From assembly GCF_014204795.1 (NCBI RefSeq), contig NZ_JACHMB010000001.1, forward strand, positions 8,692,501 through 8,756,500: a stretch of 64,000 nucleotides of DNA. Direction: 5' to 3'. The notes under the pieces are model-generated. The model was not told the DNA's origin and did no database searches. It worked only from the letters and a program-made list of their open reading frames with translations. The number at the start of each line of letters is the position of its first letter. The stretch's first letter is position 1. Positions 1 through 7,595 of the stretch are shown here, piece after piece. This DNA comes from Nonomuraea jabiensis (lineage in GTDB: Bacteria > Actinomycetota > Actinomycetes > Streptosporangiales > Streptosporangiaceae). The position numbers and the translations under genes were made by a program.

Positions 1-300
1 GCGCGGTCGGCCTTCTCGGAGCGGAACGAGGCGGCGATCAGGGCCGTGACGATCGGCGGATGCGCAGTCAGGGATGCCTGGATCTCATGGTTCAGCGCTG
101 CCAGGTCGCCGGTCAGCGAGCCGGTGTCCGGGGGCTGCCAGTCTTCCTCGCCCGCCGCGTCGAGCACGTCGGCGAGCAAGCCGCCGACGTCCCCCCAACG
201 CCGGTACACCGTCGCGGTTCACGCCCGCGCGCGGCGACGGCGTCCACGGTGAGCCCGTCATAACCGTGCTCGCCGAGCTCCGCGCGGCCGGCTACGGCTT
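1..300 (-). pseudogene. TetR-family regulator remnant, frameshifted
   Basis: Read on the minus strand, about 300-1 gives a recognisable TetR DNA-binding region (helix HGYDGLTVDAVAARAG, then TVYRRWG) followed by the start of a ligand domain (DWQPPDTGSL, PPIVTALIAASFRSEK). The parts lie in different frames, with shifts near positions 215-230, inside the recognition helix, so no functional regulator can be made as read. The 3' end runs off the window. The upstream end abuts the esterase remnant, which suggests a deletion junction. The family call rests on the motif order; a sequencing error cannot be excluded for the frameshifts. Confidence 0.6.
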
Positions 301-844
301 CCGCGCCATGGCCGGCCTGTACGCCGGGAACGGGCTGACCGCCGACACCTCGGCCCGTGACGTCTACATGGCCGGGTCGGTCCTGTGGCATCTGGAGCGC
401 CTCGAACCTGGGACCCGGGTCGTACTGGCGGTCCACAACGCCCACATCCAGACGGTGCCGATCTCCTTCGACGGTCACCTCACGGGGCTCCCGATGGGGC
501 AGCACCTGCGGCGCGTTCTCAGCGACGAGTACTTCGCCCTCGCCCTGACGAGCATCACCGGCCACACGGCCGATATGCGCCCCGACGAGAACGCGCGCTT
601 CGGTTTCGCCATCGATGACACCGCGCTGGAGGCACCCGAGCCGGGGAGCGTCGAAGCCGCGTTCGCGGATGCCGGCCTGGGGCTCAGCGCCGCCGACCTC
701 CGCCGGGCCCGCCAAGAGGCCGTCGCCCCGGGTCCCGACCGCATCCGGATACAGAGCGCCTACCTGCACACCCCCGTCCTCGACGCGTTCGACGGCGTCC
801 CCACCACCCCGACCTCCACCGTGGCCGACGACGTCGCAGGTTGA
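301..844 (+). pseudogene. C-terminal remnant of an erythromycin-esterase-like protein
   Basis: The frame ending at 844 encodes about 180 residues that resemble the C-terminal half of the erythromycin esterase family (PF05139). Visible are the stretch AMAGLYAGNG, the segment DVYMAGSVLWHLERL, the family core VVLAVHNAHIQ, and the later LPMGQHLRRVLSDEYFALALT. Intact members are about 400 residues, so the N-terminal half, including its part of the active site, is missing. No plausible start or ribosome site precedes it, and it joins directly to the antisense TetR remnant. It is most likely a truncated pseudogene of a resistance or detoxification enzyme. Confidence 0.65.
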
Positions 845-865
845 GACCTCACCCATGACGCACGA

Positions 866-1385
866 TGGGAAGGGCCTGGAACCTGGCCGCCGACCTGCAC
901 GGCTGGGCGCCGTCCGGGCTGCTGGACACGTACCCTGCCGAACGCCACCTCGCCGGCGCCCGCACCATGCTGCACGCTCGAGCCCAGGTGGCGCTGCGGC
1001 GCGGGCACGATGCCGCCGCCGAAGCGCTCCGGACTACTCACCGATGAGCAGCCGCTGCGCCGCAGGGGAGCGCTGGTCGCCGGCGCCGACATCCGCTACC
1101 CGATGCCCGGCTCCGGCCACCACGGGCTGGCCGGCACCTTCGCCCCCGACCTCACCCGCCATACCGACCGGCATCGCGGTGCACACCGCCGACCGCCCGG
1201 ACCTGCGCCAGATCGCCCGAGACTGGCGGCATCCCGTCGAGATCCGCACCGCCAAGACCGACCACCGGCCGGCCGACGCCCTGCTGATCCGCCCGGACGC
1301 CCACATCGCCTGGGCGGCGACCATCGACGAACCCGCCGCGCCCGCGCTGCGAGAAGCACTCTTCGGCTGGTTCGGCACGCTCTGA
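866..1385 (+). pseudogene. C-terminal remnant of FAD-dependent monooxygenase (rifampicin/aromatic hydroxylase type)
   Basis: Three successive plus frames give pieces of one protein. Frame one (866-1030) has NLAADLHGWAPSGLLDTY and AERHLAGAR. Frame two (about 1025-1165) has LLTDEQPLRRRGALVAG, then DIRYPMPG and GLAGTFAPDL. Frame three (about 1165-1385) has ADRPDLRQIARDWRH and ADALLIRPDAHIAWA. The order matches the C-terminal third of the FAD monooxygenases that include rifampicin monooxygenase and polyketide hydroxylases. The FAD-binding GxGxxG and GD motifs are absent, and at least one internal deletion is needed near 1165. The gene is clearly broken. Confidence 0.65.
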
Positions 1386-1510
1386 AACGACGGACTTCGC
1401 GTTCTCTCCGCGGATGGCCGAAACCATCGCGATCACGTGCTCGACGTCCGGCGGGTTCGGATGACACCGCCTCCGCACCCGACAGGCTTGGTGTTCCGCG
1501 GAAGGCGACG

Positions 1511-2863
1511 CTAGGGCGCCAGGGGAAGGCGCACCTCGAAGCAGGCGCCGCCGTAGGCGGAGTCCAGGACGGCGATGGTTCCCGAGTGGGAGCGTACGAC
1601 GTCGGAGGCGATCGCCAGGCCCAGACCGGTGCCGCCGTGCCCGCGGCTGCGGGCCGTGTCCAGCCGGGTGAACCGTTCGAAGACCCGCTCGCGATCCGCC
1701 TCCGGGATCCCCGGGCCGTCGTCGCGGACCGCCATGACGGCCTGCGTCCCATCGCGGCGCACCTCGACCTCGACCTGTTCGCGGGCATGCCGCTGGGCGT
1801 TGTCCAGCAGGTTCGTCAGTACGCGGGTGAGCTGGCTGGACACCCCCTCCACCGTGACACCTTCCGCCAGGCTCGCCCGCGGCGGGATCCGATCGGCGCG
1901 CCGGTCCAGTTCGGTACGGGTCAGGTCCGCCAGGTCCACCTTCTCGCGCGTCATGGACGCGCTGGACCCGAGCCCGGCGAGCATGAGCAGATCGCCCATG
2001 ATCGCCTGCAGCCGGTCGACGTCGCCCAAGGTCTCGGTGAGCAGCCCATCGACGTCCCGGCCCTGCGGATGCAGCTGGGCCTCCTCCAGCTTGACCCGCA
2101 GCCCGGCCAGCGGGGTGCGCAGCTCGTGCGAGGCGTCGGCCACGAACCGCCGCTGTTCGTAGGTGGCCCGCTCCAGCCGCAGCAGCGTCTGATTGAGCGT
2201 GCGGATCAGCTTGGCGATCTCGTCGTCGCCTTCCGGCTCGGCGATGCGATCGCTCAGATGGTTGAGGGTGATCGTGGCGAGCTGGGACCGGACGGCCTCC
2301 ACGGGCCGCAGGATGCGCCCGGTGACCTCCCATGCGATCCACCCGACGCCGGCGGTCAGGACGGCGGCCTGCGCCGCCACGATGGCGTTGACGAACGTGG
2401 TGGACGTCAGCGTCGTGGTGCGCCGGGCGGCGTAGATGATCGGGGACCCCGGCCCGTCCGCCTGGAGCGCGGTGATCCGCAGGCAGCCGGGCGAGGCGTT
2501 GGCACAGGTCTGGCTGTTCTCCATCGAACCGCCGGAAGAGGGCACCAGCTTCGCCATCGGCTCGCTGCCGGCCGCCGGGGACGTGGCGAGCACATGCCCA
2601 TTGGGACTCACCACCTGCAACAGATCGACGCCGGGCACCGACGGCTTGATCGCGCGAGGCAGGACCCCCGCGCGTACGGCGGCGGCCGCCACCACCGCCT
2701 GTTGCTGCGTGTCCTGCCAGGCCAGATCGGCGATCGCCTCGGAGATCATCTTGCTCATCACCAGGGCCATGGGTATGAGCACCATCAGCGTGCAGACGAC
2801 GCTCAATATCGTGAGCCGCCCGCGGATCGACCGAGGGCGCAATCTCGACAAAAAGGTGCCCAC
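1511..2863 (-). CDS. Orphan HAMP-domain sensor histidine kinase
   Basis: This is a membrane histidine kinase of about 450 residues. In order it has an N-terminal membrane helix (about 15-37), an extracytoplasmic sensor, a second helix (about 155-180), a HAMP linker (about 180-235), a HisKA dimerisation helix with SHELRTPL (phospho-acceptor His about 246), and a HATPase domain with N-box LLDNAQRH and G-boxes DDGPGIP and GGTGLGL. GTG at 2863 is chosen because it lies just before the first membrane helix; codons upstream give proline/histidine-rich sequence unlike the family. No response regulator gene lies next to it, so it is either an orphan or has lost its partner to the decayed region downstream. 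Confidence 0.85.
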   Translation of the reverse strand: MGTFLSRLRPRSIRGRLTILSVVCTLMVLIPMALVMSKMISEAIADLAWQDTQQQAVVAAAAVRAGVLPRAIKPSVPGVDLLQVVSPNGHVLATSPAAGSEPMAKLVPSSGGSMENSQTCANASPGCLRITALQADGPGSPIIYAARRTTTLTSTTFVNAIVAAQAAVLTAGVGWIAWEVTGRILRPVEAVRSQLATITLNHLSDRIAEPEGDDEIAKLIRTLNQTLLRLERATYEQRRFVADASHELRTPLAGLRVKLEEAQLHPQGRDVDGLLTETLGDVDRLQAIMGDLLMLAGLGSSASMTREKVDLADLTRTELDRRADRIPPRASLAEGVTVEGVSSQLTRVLTNLLDNAQRHAREQVEVEVRRDGTQAVMAVRDDGPGIPEADRERVFERFTRLDTARSRGHGGTGLGLAIASDVVRSHSGTIAVLDSAYGGACFEVRLPLAP

Positions 2864-3045
2864 ATCCCCAAAGTAGTGAAACGGTCCTGGACCATGACCA
2901 TGCTGGGGGAAAGCCTCGGCCAAGTCTCCGCGGACGGCAGGCCTCACCCGCCGGCGTGAGTGGATTCCCTCGTACGAGGGAGGCGCGCCATCACCCTTCA
3001 CGGGAGCCTTGCGGCGTCACAGGTGTTCGACGTCTGGGAGGTCGT

Positions 3046-3627
3046 ATGGCTGCTTCAATGCGGGTTCGGAGGGCGGTGTATCTGCTGCTGTGCGGGCTCG
3101 TGCCGTGGGCGGGGGTGAAGACGGTGTGGACTCTTGGCGGCGATGCCCTTGGCGTGAAGGGAGAGGCCTGGCTGCGGGGGGTCGAGAGCGATGGGGATGC
3201 CGTCTATCAGGCGCTGGCGGCCGTCGGCATCGATCTGACGGTGCTGGCGGCGCTGCTCGGCGTGTTTCTCGCTCTTGGACTGGTGCATCGGTGGGGAATG
3301 ATCTTTCCGCGGTGGACCCTGTTCCTCGCCGGGCGGCGGGTGCCTGCCGTCCTGCCCCTGGTTCCGGCCTGGGGGGTGGGGCTGTGCCTCGGGGCGTACG
3401 GGGTCGTACTGCTGGTCATGGCGCCGCTCAGCCTCGTCGGGGTGATTTCGCGGTTCAGGCCACCGGCGCCCTTCACCAGCAGCGAGGACGTGACGTGGAT
3501 GATCGTGTTCGGCGGGCTGGCCTTCGGTGGGCTCGGGGGTGCTCTTGTCGTGGGGGCGTGGTCCTACGGACGGCGCGTGTCTGCGGCGAAGCGGGCCGCC
3601 GCGGACTCGCTCGACCGCCACCGGTAG
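3046..3627 (+). CDS. Four-helix membrane protein, function unknown
   Basis: The product is about 193 residues with four hydrophobic segments: residues about 6-24, a segment around DLTVLAALLGVFLALGLV, one around VPAWGVGLCLGAYGVVLLVMAPLSLVG, and WMIVFGGLAFGGLGGALVVGAW near the C terminus. The tail is short and basic. The start ATG at 3046 is supported by GGGAGG six bases upstream. The layout resembles small actinobacterial membrane proteins with no assigned role. It stands alone between a minus-strand kinase and a minus-strand STAS gene. No enzymatic motif is seen. Confidence 0.75.
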   Translation: MAASMRVRRAVYLLLCGLVPWAGVKTVWTLGGDALGVKGEAWLRGVESDGDAVYQALAAVGIDLTVLAALLGVFLALGLVHRWGMIFPRWTLFLAGRRVPAVLPLVPAWGVGLCLGAYGVVLLVMAPLSLVGVISRFRPPAPFTSSEDVTWMIVFGGLAFGGLGGALVVGAWSYGRRVSAAKRAAADSLDRHR

Positions 3628-3666
3628 AAGCCGAACCCCAGCCGCAACGATGGCCAGAGCGTCAGG

Positions 3667-4101
3667 TCATGCCGCGGACCGCGGCATGGGATCGATCAGA
3701 TCGGCGGCCAGCAGCGCCTGGTCAAGCGTGGAATGGGTGTGCAGCAACTGGCCGACGCCCGTGAGCTCCAGGAGGCGCCTCACCCGTTCGTGCGGGGCGG
3801 CCAGGTGCAGGCCGGTGCCATGCTCCTCTTGTCGTTGGTGCTGCTGGATGAGCAGATGCAGGCCGGAGCTGTCCATGAAGCTCACCCCGGACAAGTCCAG
3901 CACCAGGGGCAGCCCGGCATCCGGATGCTCACGCTCGATGTAGGCGGCCAACTGGGCGACGGTGGCGGCATCCACCTCGCCCCCCACCTCGATGAGGGTG
4001 CCGCAGATCACGGCTCGGCTGCTCAGGTTCAGCGAGGGGACGTCAGCCATCCGCGCGGCCGGGTCCTCGGCATGGCGGCCGGCCGCCTGCTCACACATCA
4101 C
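3667..4101 (-). CDS. STAS-domain anti-sigma factor antagonist (SpoIIAA/RsbV-like)
   Basis: The 144-residue product is essentially one STAS domain. It has the beta-strand GTLIEVGGEVDAATVAQL, then LVLDLSGVSFMDSSGLHLL, which carries the conserved serine (DSSGL) phosphorylated by anti-sigma kinases in SpoIIAA and RsbV. Such proteins free a sigma factor by binding its anti-sigma kinase when unphosphorylated. The start is GTG at 4101 or the adjacent ATG at 4098; GGAGG lies seven bases upstream of the GTG. No anti-sigma kinase or sigma factor lies next to it. It is divergent from a small winged-helix regulator, with a repeat-rich interval between them. Confidence 0.88.
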   Translation of the reverse strand: MMCEQAAGRHAEDPAARMADVPSLNLSSRAVICGTLIEVGGEVDAATVAQLAAYIEREHPDAGLPLVLDLSGVSFMDSSGLHLLIQQHQRQEEHGTGLHLAAPHERVRRLLELTGVGQLLHTHSTLDQALLAADLIDPMPRSAA

Positions 4102-4149
4102 GTATCCGCCTCCTCGATCGGTATGGGGACTTGGGTGGCGCTCTCAACC

Positions 4150-4198
4150 GTAAACCCTGAAGAGGGTTACATGAAAGAGCTTTCATTGTAAACTCTGA
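4150..4198. promoter_or_regulatory. Cluster of inverted and direct repeats in divergent promoter region
   Basis: Three elements are packed into 49 bases: an imperfect inverted repeat (GTAAACCCT at 4150-4158 with AGGGTTAC at 4163-4170), a perfect 7-bp inverted repeat ATGAAAG/CTTTCAT with a 2-base centre (4171-4186), and a direct repeat of the first arm (GTAAACTCTGA at 4188-4198 against GTAAACCCTGA at 4150-4160, 10 of 11 identical). The segment is AT-rich compared with its surroundings and lies between the STAS gene and the regulator at 4232. It is a likely operator cluster; the binding protein is unknown. Confidence 0.5.
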
Positions 4199-4231
4199 GC
4201 CAGTCACTGATCCGATACCGCCCGTGAAAGT

Positions 4232-4567
4232 GTGAGTGCCATGCAGACTGGTCACGAGACCCCGGCCTGGACCTTTCTGACCCACCACGCCCGCGTGCTG
4301 CTGGAGATCGCGCGAAATCCCGAGATACGACTGCGCGAGATCGCCTCCTGGATCGGCATCACCGAACGCACCGTGCAGAACATCGTCAACGACCTGCACG
4401 ACGCCGGATACCTCACCCGCGAACGAGTCGGCCGCCACAACCGCTACACCCTCAACGCCGACCTCGACTTCCGCTACCCCACCGAGGCCGGCATGCCGGT
4501 GCGCCGCCTGATCGCCATGTTCACCGACCGCGACCTGCCCGAGGGCCAGCCGTCGAATCAGCCCTAG
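4232..4567 (+). CDS. Small winged-helix DNA-binding protein (MarR/ArsR-like)
   Basis: The product of about 110 residues is a single winged-helix domain: FLTHHARVLLEIARNPEIRLREIASWIGITERTVQNIV forms the helix-turn-helix, and LHDAGYLTRERVGRHNRYTL the wing. This arrangement is common in actinobacterial stand-alone transcription regulators. The start may be GTG at 4232 or ATG at 4241; neither has a strong ribosome site. The gene is divergent from the STAS gene, and the repeats at 4150-4198 are the obvious candidate target, so the two genes may share control. The ligand is unknown. Confidence 0.75.
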   Translation: MSAMQTGHETPAWTFLTHHARVLLEIARNPEIRLREIASWIGITERTVQNIVNDLHDAGYLTRERVGRHNRYTLNADLDFRYPTEAGMPVRRLIAMFTDRDLPEGQPSNQP

Positions 4568-4657
4568 AGCGCGCCTGGTCGTGGTCAACCATCGGCCCCC
4601 AACACTGCGGCTCAGGCGACATCCGGCGCGCTCGGGTGCCTATGGCACAGTTTCATC

Positions 4658-5578
4658 GTGCGGTTTGACGATCTGCCGGACTGGCTACCGGCGTGGTGTC
4701 TGGACCATCTCGGGGACCGACCCGCCGGCGTGCTGTTCCGGGAACAATCGATGTCGACGGTGTTCGGCCTCCGGTTGGCCGGCGGTACGGACGTCGTGGT
4801 CAAGGCCCGCCCCGACGACGGCCGGGCGGGGTCATGTGTCACGGCGCAGGCCCGGCTGGCCGAGAACGGGTTCCCGTGCGCCCGCCCGCTCACGCCTCTC
4901 GTCGCTGTCGGTCCCCTGGTCGTGCACGCGGAGGAATTCCGCCCCGGAGGAGAGGTGTTGCGCGGAGACACGCCGGACATCGCTGTGCGCTACGCGGAGG
5001 TCTTCGCCCGGCTGATGACCGCACTGGCGAACGTCGCCGTCACGCCGCCGCTGCCGAATCCGCGCTGGGTGCGGTGGGATCACACCGACCCCGGCCTGTG
5101 GCCGTCGATCGAGTCACTCGACGAAATGGACCAGAGCCCCGTACCCGCCTACGTCATGGACACCGCCGGCAGGGCCCGCCGGCGAATGCTGGCCGCCGAC
5201 CTGCCCTGCGTGCTGGGCCACGCCGACTTCGAGGCGCACAACCTCCGCTGGCTCGACCAGCAGGTGTGGACGGTGCACGACTGGGACAGCCTGGCATGGC
5301 AGCCGGAAGCTGCCCTGGTGGGAGCCGCGAGTGCGGTGTTCCCCAAGATGGGACCGGCCACCCTGCCGCCGATCGAAAGCACCGAGGCGTTCCTGGCCGC
5401 GTATCAGGACATTCGGGCCCGCTTGTTCACCGCCGAAGAGCAGCAGGTCGCCTGGGCGGCCAGCCTGTGGACGGCAGCCCACGACCTCCGATGGGAAGCA
5501 CTCCACGGCTACACCGCGGTGTCCGGCAGAGCACTCCGGACACAAGCAGCCGAACGCCTCCGCCGAGCGAACGCCTGA
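4658..5578 (+). CDS. Aminoglycoside-phosphotransferase-fold (APH) kinase
   Basis: The 306-residue protein has the APH kinase fold. The N-lobe carries TDVVVKARPD with the ATP-binding lysine. The catalytic loop is VLGHADFEAHNLRW (HxDxxxxN form), and the metal-binding segment is VHDWDSL. Proteins of this family phosphorylate small hydroxylated substrates (aminoglycosides, choline, homoserine and others), and the substrate cannot be told from sequence. It starts at GTG 4658, with no clear ribosome site. It stands alone; a role in resistance is possible but not shown. Confidence 0.8.
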   Translation: MRFDDLPDWLPAWCLDHLGDRPAGVLFREQSMSTVFGLRLAGGTDVVVKARPDDGRAGSCVTAQARLAENGFPCARPLTPLVAVGPLVVHAEEFRPGGEVLRGDTPDIAVRYAEVFARLMTALANVAVTPPLPNPRWVRWDHTDPGLWPSIESLDEMDQSPVPAYVMDTAGRARRRMLAADLPCVLGHADFEAHNLRWLDQQVWTVHDWDSLAWQPEAALVGAASAVFPKMGPATLPPIESTEAFLAAYQDIRARLFTAEEQQVAWAASLWTAAHDLRWEALHGYTAVSGRALRTQAAERLRRANA

Positions 5579-5678
5579 CACCCCGACAATTGCAGCGATG
5601 GCCGCTCCCATGCGGGTGTTTGACCCGGCCGCGAACGCCGGACTCAGCCAGTCCATCGCGGCGGCCGTGGAGAGCTGG

Positions 5679-6551
5679 CTAGCGCTGAAAGTGCCAGAAC
5701 AGCATGGACGGCGTCCCCGCGATGACCGCGTGCGCCGCCTCGGGTGCCAGGTCCCACAGACCCCACGGCCACACCTCCCACGGTTCCAGGACGTCGGTCC
5801 TCTCGCGCGGCTCCCCTGAGGCGTGCAGTGGCTCCTCGCAGCGCCGCACCTGGAGCCCCGCCGCCAGCGCGGCTCGTACGTAGTCACCGACCAGGTGGCG
5901 GTACGTGGCCACCCTTCCCGGACGGCCGTCCGGCAGCCGTACGGACGGGACCACTCCCCGCGCCACGCCCTCGGGATGGATGTCGGCGATCACCACATGC
6001 CCGCCGGACCGCAGCACCCGGGCGAACTCGGCCAGCACCGGGTCCAGCACGCGCACATGCGTCAACGCCAGCGAGCAGACCACCAGGTCGACGGACTCGT
6101 CAGGCAGCGGCAGGCACGACAGCTCGCCCAGCTGGAACTCCGCCTCCGGCACCCGCCGGCACGCCCGCTCCAGCATGTCGGACGAACTGTCCACGCCGCG
6201 CACCCGATGGCCGCGACCGGCCAGGTAAGCCGCCATCCTGCCGGTGCCGCACGCCGCGTCCAGCGCGTCACCGGCCGGCAGCTCGTCGACGATCTCCCTG
6301 ATGAACGGCTCGTCGAGGGCGAAGGCGGAGTTGGCCCCGTCGTAGGTCTGTGACCAGATCCGGTAACCCTCCACGGTGTCCACGCGGGCCACCTCGACGG
6401 CGGCCTCGGCCAGAGAGTCGTCATCGAGGAACTTGCGGATCTCGGCCAGGCGCGCCTCGACGAAAGCGCGGTCGTGCCCGCCGGTGAAGGCCCGCATCAG
6501 GGCCATGCCCTCCAGGCCGAGCACGTACGCCAAAGGATGCTCGTAGATCAC
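5679..6551 (-). CDS. Class I SAM-dependent methyltransferase
   Basis: The 290-residue protein has a Rossmann methyltransferase core: motif I ALDAACGTGRMAAYLAGRG, acidic strand end GVDSS, motif around LPLPDESVDLVVCSLALTHV, and the later VLRSGGHVVIADIHPEG. These place it in the Methyltransf_11 group of small-molecule methyltransferases. An N-terminal stretch of about 80 residues precedes the core and may form a substrate lid. The start is ATG at 6551. The substrate is unknown and no biosynthetic neighbours point to one. Confidence 0.85.
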   Translation of the reverse strand: MIYEHPLAYVLGLEGMALMRAFTGGHDRAFVEARLAEIRKFLDDDSLAEAAVEVARVDTVEGYRIWSQTYDGANSAFALDEPFIREIVDELPAGDALDAACGTGRMAAYLAGRGHRVRGVDSSSDMLERACRRVPEAEFQLGELSCLPLPDESVDLVVCSLALTHVRVLDPVLAEFARVLRSGGHVVIADIHPEGVARGVVPSVRLPDGRPGRVATYRHLVGDYVRAALAAGLQVRRCEEPLHASGEPRERTDVLEPWEVWPWGLWDLAPEAAHAVIAGTPSMLFWHFQR

Positions 6552-6620
6552 CGGGCCACGCTAACGGCGACCGCCAGCGGAAGCCACAGAATTTCCAACC
6601 GAATCTGAGGGACGCCGGGA

Positions 6621-7529
6621 TCAGCGGTGTGCCCGCAGGGCGGCCAGCGCCCATGCGAAGGCCGGGACCGCCGGCGGGGCCGGCTTGTCGCCCTTGAGGA
6701 TGCTCAGCAGCTGCCAGTACCGCTCCACCCGGGGCTCGGCGACCATGTCCAGCCACGCGATCAGGGCGGCGGTCTCCTCGGCGGAAAGGCCGTCGGGGAT
6801 GATCTGCTTCAGGATCGCTCGCGCCCCGGCCGATTCCGGCGCGATGCCGCGCGACAGAGCGGCGCCCGCGTGCTCCAGGACGAGGGGCCGGAGGTTGAGG
6901 CCGTACTCCAGGCGGTTGTCGTCCTCGCCGCTGAGAACCATCTCCCGGACCGTATGCCGGAAGCTGTCGTCGCCCACCAGTTCGGCCAGTTCCACCCACG
7001 CGGTGATCTGTTCGGAGGTGGGGTCCTCGGGGAGGTCCGGCGGCAGGTCGCGCATCCACCCCGCGACCAGCGCCGCGTCCTCGTCGAGGACGCCGGCGAA
7101 CGCGCGGTCGACGAAATCGTCGATGATCTGCTGACGTTCCCGGGCCGACAGCCGGGCCAGCGCGTTGATCAATGCAATCTCCTTGGTCGAGCTGTCACGG
7201 TTGGCGAGAACGCGCAGGACGGACCGGCGGATCTTCAGGGTGCGGATCTCGGCGTCGAGCGCTCTGACGTGCAGGTCCGCCACTTCGCTCAGCGTGGCCC
7301 GCTGCTCCAGCACCTGCTGGACGGCGTCAAGACCGAGCCCGAGATCGCGCAGTGTCCGGACCAGGTCCAGCCGCGCGACCGCCTCCGCGTCATAGAGCCG
7401 GTACCCGCCCTCCGACCTCCGGGCCGGGGGGACGACGCCGCGATCGGACCAGAAGCGGATCGTGCGCGCCTGCAGCCCCGTACGCCGGGCCAGTTGCCCG
7501 ATCGTGTAAAGACCCGTCACGTCGTTCAT
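6621..7529 (-). CDS. MerR-family transcriptional regulator
   Basis: The N-terminal MerR winged helix is clear: YTIGQLARRTGLQARTIRFW, then the wing GYRLYDAEAVARL and a coiled-coil dimer helix. A C-terminal effector region of about 190 residues follows, with no cysteine cluster, so metal sensing is unlikely; an organic ligand or other signal is more probable. ATG at 7529 is chosen because it directly precedes the helix-turn-helix and sits at the expected transcription start of the MerR-type promoter at 7536-7566. The protein is 302 residues. Autoregulation is strongly suggested; whether it also controls the divergent beta-helix gene is open. Confidence 0.88.
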   Translation of the reverse strand: MNDVTGLYTIGQLARRTGLQARTIRFWSDRGVVPPARRSEGGYRLYDAEAVARLDLVRTLRDLGLGLDAVQQVLEQRATLSEVADLHVRALDAEIRTLKIRRSVLRVLANRDSSTKEIALINALARLSARERQQIIDDFVDRAFAGVLDEDAALVAGWMRDLPPDLPEDPTSEQITAWVELAELVGDDSFRHTVREMVLSGEDDNRLEYGLNLRPLVLEHAGAALSRGIAPESAGARAILKQIIPDGLSAEETAALIAWLDMVAEPRVERYWQLLSILKGDKPAPPAVPAFAWALAALRAHR

Positions 7530-7535
7530 GGCTCG

Positions 7536-7566
7536 AATCTGCACCTTCCACCTGGTGGAACCGCAA
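7536..7566 (-). promoter_or_regulatory. MerR-type promoter with 19-bp spacer and palindromic operator
   Basis: On the minus strand, TTGCGG (7566-7561) and CAGATT (7541-7536) are separated by exactly 19 bases. The spacer holds the perfect palindrome TTCCACC-A-GGTGGAA (7560-7546). A 19-bp spacer overlapping a dyad is the hallmark of MerR-activated promoters, where the regulator untwists the DNA. The expected transcription start falls at or within a few bases of the ATG at 7529, so the message would be leaderless. Confidence 0.75.
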
Positions 7567-7595
7567 GCGTTCTGCCGAAGATTCGTGCGATCACG

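Noticed and set aside
1010..2959. Plus-strand frame of about 649 codons
   Set aside because: Antisense to the histidine kinase, with only its first part matching the monooxygenase remnant.
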